From Halorubrum sp. BV1 (GTDB lineage: Archaea; Halobacteriota; Halobacteria; Halobacteriales; Haloferacaceae), in NCBI RefSeq assembly GCF_000746205.1, contig NZ_JQKV01000001.1, forward strand, positions 794,814 through 858,813: a DNA stretch of 64,000 nt. The letters run 5' to 3'. Positions 25,569-34,134 of the stretch are shown in pieces. The first letter of the stretch is position 1. Every line of letters starts with the position of its first letter. Under the pieces are notes generated by a model. It was not told the DNA's origin. It saw nothing but the letters and a program-made list of their open reading frames with translations, and did not search any database. The position numbers were made by a program, and so were the translations under genes.

Positions 25569-25606
25569 ACAATCTGATTTGTACGAGAGAAAGCCCACTT
25601 GTAAAC
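25569..25606 (-). promoter_or_regulatory. cbtB promoter with ACAAAT...ATTGT inverted repeat
   Basis: On the minus strand a TATA-like GTTTACAAG lies at about 25598-25606 and, just before the start codon at 25569-25582, the imperfect inverted repeat ACAAATCAGATTGT. Its arms and position relative to the TATA element resemble the cbiT repeat at 24101-24116. Confidence 0.5.
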
Positions 25607-25615
25607 CTTTCCGAG

Positions 25616-25712
25616 TCACGCGGGGTCGGCGAGCCGCTCGCCGATCCGGGCCATCCCTTCGACGTATCTTTCCGGTTCCGCGACGTGTGCTCCCGTATGA
25701 ATGCGAATTCGC
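25616..25712 (-). pseudogene. Possible C-terminal remnant of an aminotransferase-like gene
   Basis: Minus-strand reading of this gap gives RIRIHTGAHVAEPERYVEGM followed by ARIGERLADPA and a TGA at 25616-25618. The phrase looks like the end of a PLP-dependent class I/II aminotransferase, where an R-I/V-x-x-G segment is followed by a C-terminal helix. There is no room for a complete gene, since the divergent rlmE gene begins at 25759. It may be a fragment left by deletion, or chance. Low confidence. Confidence 0.25.
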
Positions 25713-25758
25713 CGGTGACCCGGACTCGGACCGCGGCACGGAGTGGGGTGCGGTGCCG

Positions 25759-26613
25759 ATGAGCGGCAAAGACGACTACTACAACCGATCCAAACAGCAG
25801 GGGTATCGGAGCCGAGCGTCCTACAAGCTGAAACAGATCGACGAGGAGGCGGACCTCTTCGAGCGCGGCGACACCGTCGTCGATCTCGGGGCCGCTCCGG
25901 GGGGGTGGCTGCAGGTCGCCGCCGAAGAGGTCGGGGAGTCGGGCACGGTCGTCGGCGTCGACCTCCAGCGGATCGACGACCTCGACGGTCACGACGTGGA
26001 GACGATCCGCGGCGACATGACCGAGGAGCGCACCCGCCACTACCTGCGCGAGGCGGTCGGCGAGGGCGGCGCGGACGTCGTGGTCTCCGACATGGCACCG
26101 AACATGACTGGCGAGTACGGGCTCGACCATGCCCGATCGGTCCACCTCGCGCGACAGGCGTTCGACGTGGCGGAGGAGCTGCTCGCGCCGGGCGGCGACT
26201 TCGTGGTCAAGGTGTTCCAGGGCGACGACCTCGACGCGTTTCGCGAGGAGGTGCGCGCGGAGTTCCAGTACCTCAGGACCGTCTCGCCGCCCGCCTCGCG
26301 AGACTCGTCGTCCGAGGTGTACCTCGTCGCCAAGGGGCTGAACACGGCCCCCGTCGCGGCCGGCGACAGGCTGGAAGTGACCGTCGAGGAACTCGGCGAG
26401 GAGGGCGACGGGATCGCCTACGTCGAGGGGTACTCGCTTTTCGTCCCCGACGCCGCCGTCGGCGAGACGCTGACCGTCGAGGTCGTCGACGCCAAACCGC
26501 GGTTCGGGTTCACGGAGCGCGTGGGCGGGACGGCCGAGGGGGAAAGCGACGCGGACGGCGAGACAAAAGGCGACACAGGCGACGCGGACGGCGAGACGCA
26601 AAGCGAATCGTAG
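25759..26613 (+). CDS. rlmE: 23S rRNA 2'-O-ribose methyltransferase RlmE/FtsJ with TRAM domain
   Basis: 284 residues from the ATG at 25759 (MSGKDDYYNRSKQQGYRSRASYKL). FtsJ fold: SRASYKLKQIDE (first catalytic Lys region), VVDLGAAPGGWLQVAAEEVG (SAM motif), VVSDMAPNMTGEYGLDHARS (catalytic Asp), GGDFVVKVFQGDD (catalytic Lys) and SSEVYLVAKG (Glu). From about residue 198 a TRAM domain follows (GDRLEVTVEELGEEGDGIAYVEGYSLFVPDAAVGETLTVEVV), which binds RNA. This FtsJ-TRAM fusion is usual in haloarchaea. The last 25 residues are a repetitive acidic tail. Confidence 0.93.
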   Translation: MSGKDDYYNRSKQQGYRSRASYKLKQIDEEADLFERGDTVVDLGAAPGGWLQVAAEEVGESGTVVGVDLQRIDDLDGHDVETIRGDMTEERTRHYLREAVGEGGADVVVSDMAPNMTGEYGLDHARSVHLARQAFDVAEELLAPGGDFVVKVFQGDDLDAFREEVRAEFQYLRTVSPPASRDSSSEVYLVAKGLNTAPVAAGDRLEVTVEELGEEGDGIAYVEGYSLFVPDAAVGETLTVEVVDAKPRFGFTERVGGTAEGESDADGETKGDTGDADGETQSES

Positions 26614-26619
26614 CGGCCC

Positions 26620-26874
26620 ATGAAACGCGACGTCGACATATTCGGACCGCTGTCGGTCGTCGGCCTGTTGAGCCTCTGTTGTCTCGGCGTCGGCGGCATC
26701 GCCGGCGCGGCGGCGATCGCGGGCGGCGGCGCGTCGACGACCGCGATCGCGACCGGGGCAAGCACCGTCCGCGGCGCGGCGATCACGGGGGTCGTCACGT
26801 TCGGGACCGTCTTCGTCCTCGGGCTCGTCGCTCGGTGGTGGCTGCGTCGCACCGCGGACGCCGACAGGGAGTGA
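26620..26874 (+). CDS. Small two-span membrane protein
   Basis: 84 residues, six bases after rlmE and probably co-transcribed. Two hydrophobic segments (about residues 10-35 and 52-70), the first Gly/Ala-rich with a CC pair (LSLCCLGVGGIAGAAAIAGGG), the second ending in RWWLRR, which would face the cytoplasm. I do not recognise a named family. Confidence 0.65.
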   Translation: MKRDVDIFGPLSVVGLLSLCCLGVGGIAGAAAIAGGGASTTAIATGASTVRGAAITGVVTFGTVFVLGLVARWWLRRTADADRE

Positions 26875-26877
26875 CGC

Positions 26878-27549
26878 TCAGAGTTCGGTCTCGCGGCGGA
26901 TCCACTCGCGGAGCGTGAACCGGTCGTAGTCGGTCTCTCCGACCACCGCCCACTCGTCGTCGTCCCACGCGGGGTACGCCGTGTCTCCCTCGTACGCGCC
27001 GTCGACGTGGCTCAGGAACATCCGGTCGAGGTGAGGCTGGAACAGGTCGTAGATCGCGCCGCCGCCGAGCACGTAGACGAACTCTGCGGCGGCAGTTCCG
27101 CCGGACGCCAGTGACAGCTCCGGCGGCGCGTCGAGGTCGGTGGCGACCGGATCGGCCTCGGCTGCGACCGGATCGGCTTCGGCTGCGACCGGATCGGCTT
27201 CGGCTGCGACCGGATCGGCTTCGGCTGCGACCGGATCGGCTTCGAGAGACGATCCGCGACTCCCATCCCCGGCGATGTCGCGAGCAAGTTCGACCGCCTC
27301 CTCGACGCCGTTCGCGACGACTGCAGTCGGGACGTCGACCGAGTCGACGCTGCGGCTCACGACGATCTGGCGGCTGCCGGGGAGGTCGTCGCGCATCGAA
27401 TCGAACGTGCGACGGCCGAGGATGACGGGAGCGTCCGCGACGCGCTCGCGGTACTGCCGCACGTCCGCCTCGATGTGCGGCCACGGAACCTCGCCCGCGC
27501 GACCGATAATCCGGTTCTCTGCGAGCGCCGCGACACTGGCGAGTTGCAC
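26878..27549 (-). CDS. folA: Dihydrofolate reductase with expanded EADPVAA repeat insert
   Basis: 223 residues from a GTG at 27549 ([23 protein letters not shown]). Typical DHFR is about 160-170 residues. Core motifs are intact: [52 protein letters not shown] and [26 protein letters not shown], so NADPH-dependent reduction of dihydrofolate is expected. Between about residues 101 and 137 the 7-residue unit EADPVAA/T occurs five times (21-bp DNA repeat at 27143-27247). The insert follows the [12 protein letters not shown] helix and precedes the GGGAIYD strand, so it should form an external loop. Confidence 0.88.
   Translation of the reverse strand: MQLASVAALAENRIIGRAGEVPWPHIEADVRQYRERVADAPVILGRRTFDSMRDDLPGSRQIVVSRSVDSVDVPTAVVANGVEEAVELARDIAGDGSRGSSLEADPVAAEADPVAAEADPVAAEADPVAAEADPVATDLDAPPELSLASGGTAAAEFVYVLGGGAIYDLFQPHLDRMFLSHVDGAYEGDTAYPAWDDDEWAVVGETDYDRFTLREWIRRETEL
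27143..27247. repeat. 21-bp tandem repeat, five copies, inside folA
   Basis: Unit GCGACCGGATCGGCYTCGGCT repeats five times head to tail with almost no divergence (the first copy has C, the others T at the Y position). The period is a multiple of three, so the DHFR frame is kept. High identity points to recent expansion by slippage or recombination. Confidence 0.9.
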
Positions 27550-27662
27550 AGGAAGCCTACGGGGGCGACGGTGAAAAATCCGCGCGTGGCGCGGCAGTCG
27601 GCGACGGCGACGGACGGGGCAGTTGGCGACGAGCGGCGGCGGTCGCCGACAGCTAGCGCCCC

Positions 27663-28766
27663 TCAGTCGTCGAGACCGAGCAGATCGAACGGGTAGCCGT
27701 TGTCGGTGTCGTCGGCCTGCGCGTAGACGACGCGGGCGGCCGCCACGTCTTGGATCGCGAGACCGGTCGAGTCGAAGACGGTGACGCCCGTGAGGCTGTC
27801 GTCCGCCGAACTCTCGTCCTCGTCGGTCCTCCGGCCTTCGCCGTCGGTCCCCCGGCCTTCGCCGTCGGCCCCGACTCGTCCGGCGAGCCGCCCCACGACG
27901 ATCGCACCGAGTTCGCCGTAGATGTCGTCGTCGGTGAGGGTGCCGGCGGCGTAGGGGACGTTGATCTCGCCGGAGTGGGTACACTGCTCGCGGTCGTCGA
28001 TGACGATCGCGGCGTCGGCGAGCAGCTCGTCGGCGAGCTCGTGTTTGCCGGCGGCGTCCGCGCCCATCGCGTTGACGTGCGTGTGCTCGCCCACGTCCTC
28101 GGGGCCGACGATCGGCTCCTCGACGGGGGTTACCGTCGACAGCACGTCGCAGTGGCCGGCCTCCGCGACCGAGCCGCCGCGCACGTCGAACCGGTCGTCG
28201 AAGGCGTCGACGAAGGCCGCGACGCGCTCCTCGTCAAGGTCGCTCACCACGACTTCCTCGATGTCGCGTACCGCCGCGATCGCCTCCAGTTGGGTGTACG
28301 ACTGGACACCCGCGCCGACGATCCCGAGCGAGGTCGCGTCGGGTACGGCGAGGTGGTCGGTGGCGACCGCCGCGGCCGCGCCCGTGCGCTTCATCGTGAG
28401 CGTCGTGCCGTCGAGGATCGCGAGCGGGAACCCCGTCTCGGGGTCGGAGTAGATCATCGTCCCCATCACGGTCGGAAGGTCGTGGTCGGCGGGGTTGCTC
28501 GGGTGGGCGTTCACCCACTTGATACCCGCGGCGTCCCACCCGCCGCCGTCGGCCGTCGACTCCGCGGTATCCGCCTCGCGCACGTCAAGGTACGCGGGCA
28601 TCGAGCGGAAGTCGCCGTCGTACTCCGGCAGATCGACGTACGACTTCGCCGGCATGATCGCGTCGCCGCGCTCGTAGGCCGCGAACGCGCCGCGGACCGC
28701 CTCGATCACCCGATCCATGCGGGCGTTCTCGTCGACGTCGTCGGCGTTGAGAAGCAGCGTCTGCAT
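27663..28766 (-). CDS. Ornithine cyclodeaminase / alanine dehydrogenase family protein
   Basis: 367 residues. Residues [47 protein letters not shown] and [22 protein letters not shown] form the substrate half; [33 protein letters not shown] is the Rossmann dinucleotide site. The family (OCD/mu-crystallin) includes ornithine cyclodeaminase, alanine dehydrogenase and ketimine reductases; which applies is not clear from the motifs. An acidic insert near residue 305 ([19 protein letters not shown]) is encoded by a 21-bp repeat. TATA-like TATTTATA at about 28790-28797 sits 27 bases before the ATG, so the message should be leaderless. Confidence 0.88.
   Translation of the reverse strand: MQTLLLNADDVDENARMDRVIEAVRGAFAAYERGDAIMPAKSYVDLPEYDGDFRSMPAYLDVREADTAESTADGGGWDAAGIKWVNAHPSNPADHDLPTVMGTMIYSDPETGFPLAILDGTTLTMKRTGAAAAVATDHLAVPDATSLGIVGAGVQSYTQLEAIAAVRDIEEVVVSDLDEERVAAFVDAFDDRFDVRGGSVAEAGHCDVLSTVTPVEEPIVGPEDVGEHTHVNAMGADAAGKHELADELLADAAIVIDDREQCTHSGEINVPYAAGTLTDDDIYGELGAIVVGRLAGRVGADGEGRGTDGEGRRTDEDESSADDSLTGVTVFDSTGLAIQDVAAARVVYAQADDTDNGYPFDLLGLDD
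27825..27866. repeat. 21-bp tandem repeat, two copies, in the ornithine cyclodeaminase gene
   Basis: Two adjacent copies of a 21-bp unit (GGTCCYCCGGCCTTCGCCGTC) encode DGEGR(G/R)T repeats in an acidic surface loop. In-frame, nearly identical. Confidence 0.8.
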
Positions 28767-28889
28767 GTCGCAAGCTTTGCCGGTCCGGTATTTATACTCT
28801 TGCGAATCGGCGGGAGGGAGCGAGGAGGGCGTCCGCGCCCGCGGTCGGTCGGGAACACGATTATACCGGCGCACGCTCCACGGTACCTC

Positions 28890-29702
28890 ATGAACCTCTC
28901 GCTCGACGCGACGCAGCTCGACCGCTACTCCAGACATATCATCATGGACGAGGTCGGTCCGGAGGGGCAGAAGGCCCTGCTCGACGGGCGCGCGCTCGTG
29001 CTGGGCGCGGGCGGGCTCGGCGCACCGGTCATCCAGTACCTCGCGGCCGCGGGGGTCGGGACGCTCGGGATCGTCGACGACGACGTCGTCGAGCGATCGA
29101 ACCTCCAGCGACAGGTGATTCACGGAGAAAGCGACATCGGCGAGCCCAAAGTCGAGTCGGCCGCCAGATACGTCGACCGGCTCAACCCCGACGTCGACGT
29201 GGAAGCGCGCGAGACGCGGCTCGACGAGACGAACGCCCGCGAGCTGATCGGGGAGTACGACGTCGTCGTCGACTGCGCGGACAACTTCCGCACGCGGTAC
29301 GTCGTCAACGACGCCGCCCGGATCGAGGGGGTGCCCGTGGCTCACGGCGCGATCTACAAGTTCGAGGGACAGGCGACGACGCTCGTCCCAGACGGCCCCT
29401 GCTACCGGTGTCTGTTCCCCGAGCCGCCGGAACCGGGGACGGTTCCCGACTGCGCGACGACGGGTGTGCTCGGCGTCCTGCCCGGGACTCTCGGCTGTAT
29501 CCAGGCGACAGAGGCGGTTAAACTCCTCCTCGCCGCCGGCGAGCCGCTGGCCGGTCGACTCCTGTTTTACGACGCGATGGATATGTCCTTCGAGACGGTG
29601 TCGTACCAGCGGAACCCCGACTGTCCGGTGTGCGGCGAGGACGGCATCGAGACGATAGAGGGGATCGACTACGCCGGCGGCTGTCGGATCGACGCCGACT
29701 GA
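28890..29702 (+). CDS. ubaA: E1-like SAMP-activating enzyme UbaA (MoeB/ThiF family)
   Basis: 270 residues. YSRHIIMDEVGPEGQKALLDGRALVLGAGGLGAPVIQYLAAAGVG gives the ATP-binding Rossmann fold; RSNLQRQVIH, DCADNFRTRYVVNDA and two zinc CxxC pairs (CYRCLF; CPVCGEDG) are standard for MoeB/ThiF/UbaA. CATTGVLGVLPG carries the catalytic-cysteine region. In Haloferax UbaA adenylates SAMPs for both protein conjugation and sulphur transfer to tRNA and molybdopterin. The substrate candidate is the SAMP2-like protein at 7543. A TATA-like GATTATACC lies 25-32 bases upstream. Confidence 0.93.
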   Translation: MNLSLDATQLDRYSRHIIMDEVGPEGQKALLDGRALVLGAGGLGAPVIQYLAAAGVGTLGIVDDDVVERSNLQRQVIHGESDIGEPKVESAARYVDRLNPDVDVEARETRLDETNARELIGEYDVVVDCADNFRTRYVVNDAARIEGVPVAHGAIYKFEGQATTLVPDGPCYRCLFPEPPEPGTVPDCATTGVLGVLPGTLGCIQATEAVKLLLAAGEPLAGRLLFYDAMDMSFETVSYQRNPDCPVCGEDGIETIEGIDYAGGCRIDAD

Positions 29703-29725
29703 GCCGTCCCGAGATGCGCTGTCGG

Positions 29726-29797
29726 TGTCACGCCGAGGGGTGCGGTTGGTGCCACGCCGAGGGGTGCGGTCGGTGCCACGCCGAGGGGTGCGGCTGC
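29726..29797. repeat. 24-bp tandem repeat, three copies, between convergent genes
   Basis: Three head-to-tail copies of a 24-bp unit beginning TGYCACGCCGAGGGGTGCGG fill most of the gap between the ubaA stop (29702) and the stop of the zinc-ribbon gene (29821). It is not in a recognised gene. Possible spacer or terminator role is unknown. Confidence 0.85.
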
Positions 29798-29820
29798 AAT
29801 GGGTGCGCCGGGCGGTCGAG

Positions 29821-30192
29821 TCACAGCGACCGTTCGGTCATCGTCGGTCCGGCGGTCGCGTCCGACCCCTCGCCGGCGAAGCCGGAGCGGACGCACCAGC
29901 GGCAGTAGCGGAACGTCGGTCGGTTCTCCGCGCCGCAGTGCCGACACGCCACGGTCTCGCCGTCGACGTCGAGCGGCGGCGGCTCGCCTTCCGCCCCCTC
30001 CGCGGGAGGAGCCCCGGCACGAGACGCCGACCCGGTCGCCGCTCCGCCGTCGTCGGCCGACTCCGTCGGCGTGCCGCCAAGGACCGCGTCCGACCCGGGT
30101 TCGCGCCGGAGCAGGAACCACGCAGACGCGAGGGTGAGCGCGACCGTCCCGGCGAACACCGCGGCGATAGGCAGGAGGAACTCCCCCGTCAT
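29821..30192 (-). CDS. Membrane-anchored zinc-ribbon protein
   Basis: 123 residues. N-terminal TM helix (FLLPIAAVFAGTVALTLASAWFLL), a flexible Gly/Ala/Pro/Glu linker, then a zinc ribbon CRHCGAENRPTFRYCRWC at about residues 85-102. The ribbon should face the cytoplasm or the outside depending on topology, which is not determinable. No named family recognised. TATA-like CATTTACTT lies about 25-30 bases upstream. Confidence 0.78.
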   Translation of the reverse strand: MTGEFLLPIAAVFAGTVALTLASAWFLLRREPGSDAVLGGTPTESADDGGAATGSASRAGAPPAEGAEGEPPPLDVDGETVACRHCGAENRPTFRYCRWCVRSGFAGEGSDATAGPTMTERSL

Positions 30193-30327
30193 GTGATGTG
30201 TGTTAGCAGGCCAGAAGTAAATGTGCGTCGGTGAGCCATACCACAGCGATCCGCGCCGATGAGCATAGGGGCGTAGGCGACGGTAGTCCCGGGTACTCTT
30301 TGTGGCTCCCGCCGAACTGGCGGACGC

Positions 30328-30708
30328 ATGAAAGAGATCGTTCACACCGACGACGCGCCCGAGGCGGTCGGCGCGTACAGCCAGGCGACGACGACCGGCG
30401 AATTGGCGTTCACGGCCGGGCAGATCCCGCTCACGCCGGAGGGAGAACTGCTCGACGACGCGCCGATCGCCACCCAGACCGAACAGGCGCTCGACAACCT
30501 CCTCGCCGTGTTGGCGGAGGCGGGCGCGGCGCCCGAGGACGTGCTCAAGACGACTGTCTTTCTCGCCGATATCGAGGACTTCGAGGCGATGAACGAAACG
30601 TACGCGACGTACTTCGAGGCGTCGCCCCCGGCCCGGTCGGCGGTACAGGCGGGCGCGCTCCCCAAGGGCGTCGGCGTCGAGATCGAGGCGGTCGCCCTCG
30701 TCGAGTAG
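30328..30708 (+). CDS. RidA/YjgF family enamine/imine deaminase
   Basis: 126 residues, full length. EAVGAYSQATTTGELAFTAGQIPLTPEGEL, DVLKTTVFLADIEDFEAMNETYATYFEASPPARSAVQAGALPKGVGVEIEAVAL are the standard RidA motifs, including the conserved Arg in PARSA and the Glu in EIEAVA. The protein hydrolyses reactive enamines/imines formed by PLP enzymes. It is followed with no gap by a small membrane protein gene. Confidence 0.94.
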   Translation: MKEIVHTDDAPEAVGAYSQATTTGELAFTAGQIPLTPEGELLDDAPIATQTEQALDNLLAVLAEAGAAPEDVLKTTVFLADIEDFEAMNETYATYFEASPPARSAVQAGALPKGVGVEIEAVALVE

Positions 30709-30960
30709 ATGAAGAGCCGCGACGGAGCGGAGGCCGGCGGGACTGCGACCGTCAGCGCTCGCGCGAAATCGGCCGCGCTGTGGGGGCTCGTCGGCGGGTT
30801 CTCCTTCCTCGCGCTCGCACAGGGATATCGGCTCGTGGCCGGGGGCGACCTCCCCGTCTCGGTCGCGGGACTGGCCGCCATCGCGGCGGGGATCGCCGTC
30901 GCGTCCGGCGGGATCGCGTACGCGACCGAACGCCGGCTCCACGCGAAAAGAAGGACTTAA
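30709..30960 (+). CDS. Small two-span membrane protein
   Basis: 83 residues, starting immediately after the RidA stop, so in the same transcript. Two hydrophobic helices (ALWGLVGGFSFLALAQGYRLV and VAGLAAIAAGIAVASGGIAYA) separated by a short loop, with basic ends (RRLHAKRRT). No named family recognised. Confidence 0.7.
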   Translation: MKSRDGAEAGGTATVSARAKSAALWGLVGGFSFLALAQGYRLVAGGDLPVSVAGLAAIAAGIAVASGGIAYATERRLHAKRRT

Positions 30961-30987
30961 CAGTCCCACCGAAGTATCTCGACACGG

Positions 30988-31069
30988 GCCAGGATGGCCG
31001 AGTGGTAAGGCGCACGCCTGGAAAGCGTGTTCCCATCCGGGATCGGGGGTTCAAATCCCTCTCCTGGCG
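30988..31069 (+). tRNA. tRNA-Ser(GGA)
   Basis: 82 nt class II tRNA. The acceptor arms GCCAGGA (30988-30994) and TCCTGGC (31062-31068) pair fully, followed by a G discriminator; CCA is not encoded. The D-arm region is GATGGCCGAGTGGTAAGGC, the anticodon arm CACGCCTGGAAAGCGTG with anticodon GGA, a long variable arm follows (TTCCCATCCGGGATC), and the T-arm contains GGGTTCAAATCCC. No intron. A second copy of its 3' end lies 140 bp downstream. Confidence 0.95.
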
Positions 31070-31211
31070 TTCTGTCGACGCCGACTACGAGCGAGGAGCG
31101 GTAGCGATGAGCGAGTCCGGCGTCGGCAAACCCAAAAAAGGGGTTTGAACCAAGGAGTGGAGCGGACGAATCGAGCGGAACGACTGGGGTTCAAATCCCT
31201 CTCCTGGCGTT
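31046..31211. repeat. 26-bp direct repeat of tRNA-Ser 3' end (att-like pair)
   Basis: The 26 bases at 31046-31071, covering the T-arm and acceptor 3' end of tRNA-Ser, recur exactly at 31186-31211. The second copy has no 5' half of a tRNA. Such duplication of a tRNA 3' end is the footprint of site-specific integration. The 114 bases between the copies contain a hairpin AAACCC...GGGTTT (31128-31146) and no credible gene. Confidence 0.85.
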
Positions 31212-31381
31212 TCGCCGTATCTTTTGTGTCGACAGCGGCGACCGCGAGCAGATCCGGACGGCGAGTCGACCGGTGAGTCGCGTTGACAGGGATCGGGCTA
31301 CAGACGTGACACGGACAGCGTGAACTGCCCTCCGCACTGACACAAGACTCATATGTATGGGAGATGTTGACACGGGTGACG
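31072..31381. other. Gene-poor stretch after tRNA-Ser
   Basis: About 310 bases between the tRNA and the next small gene. The first part holds the att-like copy described separately. The rest (31212-31360) shows no protein-like frame; a TATA-like CATATGTA near 31351-31359 sits about 25-30 bases before the next ATG. Confidence 0.6.
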
Positions 31382-31549
31382 ATGCCAGACACGAAAGCAG
31401 GCCGCGAGCGGAAGGGCAAAAACAAGCGCCGACAGTTGGAGAGCCGGCTCAACAGACGCGAACTCGATGCCGACGACGAACCGCCCGAGCCGGTCGTCGA
31501 CGCGACCGACGCCGAATACCTCGCGACCGACGCCGAGCGGGGTCGGTGA
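31382..31549 (+). CDS. Small basic/acidic hypothetical protein
   Basis: 55 residues (MPDTKAGRERKGKNKRRQLE... ATDAERGR). The N-terminal 28 residues are strongly basic (KAGRERKGKNKRRQLESRLNRREL) and could bind nucleic acid; the rest is acidic (DADDEPPEPVVDATDAEYLATDAE). It looks like a conserved haloarchaeal small protein, with a TATA-like CATATGTA about 25-30 bases upstream supporting the ATG. No known function. Confidence 0.7.
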   Translation: MPDTKAGRERKGKNKRRQLESRLNRRELDADDEPPEPVVDATDAEYLATDAERGR

Positions 31550-31842
31550 TCACGCGGCTGAACACCGCCGATATATTTTCTGTGACGACCGCCGCGCCGT
31601 GAGCGTCCCGCTTCGCGTCCGTGCGGGGGTTCCGCACGCATCCGCCAGCAAAAATCACTATATAAATGACGCCCGCTTCGGGGGCTGCGTGCTTTTCAGA
31701 GTCGTGCTAACTATACCCATGTGAAGCGTAGGGAGCCGACCGAGTCAGGCGGTTTTCCCCACAACTTACGTCGAGCGTTCGGGGCCATCGAAGGACCGAT
31801 CAACGACACATTTATATAGAATCACAATCAATCAGACGCTGT
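31550..31842 (+). promoter_or_regulatory. Thermosome upstream region and promoter
   Basis: 293 bases. TTTATATA at 31811-31818, 25-32 bases before the ATG, is the clear TATA box. Further up there is a second AT-rich box (CACTATATAAATG, 31657-31668) and a 7-bp hairpin CGTGCGG/CCGCACG (31620-31638), which may belong to another transcript. No protein-like frame is seen. Strong, regulated expression of chaperonin genes is known in haloarchaea. Confidence 0.6.
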
Positions 31843-33500
<1,658 letters not shown>

Positions 33501-33501
<1 letters not shown>

Positions 33502-33530
33502 GCGAGGTTCCTGACGAAACCTCGCTTTCG
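33501..33530 (+). terminator. Hairpin terminator after the thermosome gene
   Basis: A 9-bp perfect stem AGCGAGGTT / AACCTCGCT (33501-33509 and 33518-33526) with an 8-base loop and TT after it begins at the last base of the stop codon. Confidence 0.7.
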
Positions 33531-33623
33531 ACGGCGAATCGCGATCCGAACACGCACGCTCCATCCCCCTTTTCCACGCGCGCTAGCCGTTCGACAGCCG
33601 CCGCACTCGTCGACGGGAGACGG

Positions 33624-34049
33624 TCACAGCAGGTCGAGGAGCGCCGCGCGTCGACGGTCGAGGTCGAATGCGGCGTCCGCGGCGTCGAGCCGGCCGAGGA
33701 ACGCGAAGACGTCCGCACCCGCGCGCTCGGCGTGTTCGATCAGCGTCTCGACCGACTCGCGTTCGAGCGCGAGCGACTCCAGATGGCCGCAGACGAGCGC
33801 GAGCGCGACCCCGGCCTCGCCGCTCGGGAAGACCGGGTCGACCGCGCTAAAGTCGACCGACTCGGCCGCGGCTGCGTCGCGGGCTGAGACGTCGGTTTCG
33901 GCGGCCGGCATCGTCCGCAGGCAGCGCGTGCAGATCGCCGTCTCCGCCGCCGGCGCATGCTCGCGGATGTCGGGCGGAACCGCGAACGCGACGACCGCGG
34001 CGTCACAGTGTGGGCAGGTCACTGTCGGCGGTAGGGCGGGGACGTTCAT
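33624..34049 (-). CDS. Zinc-ribbon protein, haloarchaeal conserved type
   Basis: 141 residues from the ATG at 34049. N-terminal zinc ribbon: VTCPHCDAAVVAFAVPP and ETAICTRCLRTMPA (two CxxC pairs, about residues 11-14 and 40-43). The remainder is a helical domain (ESLALERESVETLIEHAERAGADVFAFLGRLDAADAAFDLDRRRAALLDLL). I recall this as a haloarchaea-specific domain family of unknown function (DUF6276-like; number not certain). It is convergent with the thermosome gene and divergent from egsA. Confidence 0.78.
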   Translation of the reverse strand: MNVPALPPTVTCPHCDAAVVAFAVPPDIREHAPAAETAICTRCLRTMPAAETDVSARDAAAAESVDFSAVDPVFPSGEAGVALALVCGHLESLALERESVETLIEHAERAGADVFAFLGRLDAADAAFDLDRRRAALLDLL

Positions 34050-34134
34050 AAGCGGACCGCGGACCCACGCGCGACGCCGATGCGTCCGAGGGCGAATCCG
34101 CATCTTCTAGACGCTCCGGTCGCATTCGTGGCCT

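Noticed and set aside
29726..29797. 24-bp repeats read as a coding Cys/His-rich peptide (CRCHAEGCGWCHAEGCG)
   Set aside because: The zinc-finger-like look is due to repeated GC-rich DNA; no start, length or neighbours support a gene.
31186..31211. A second tRNA-Ser gene
   Set aside because: Only the 3' end is present; no D-arm, anticodon arm or 5' acceptor strand precedes it.
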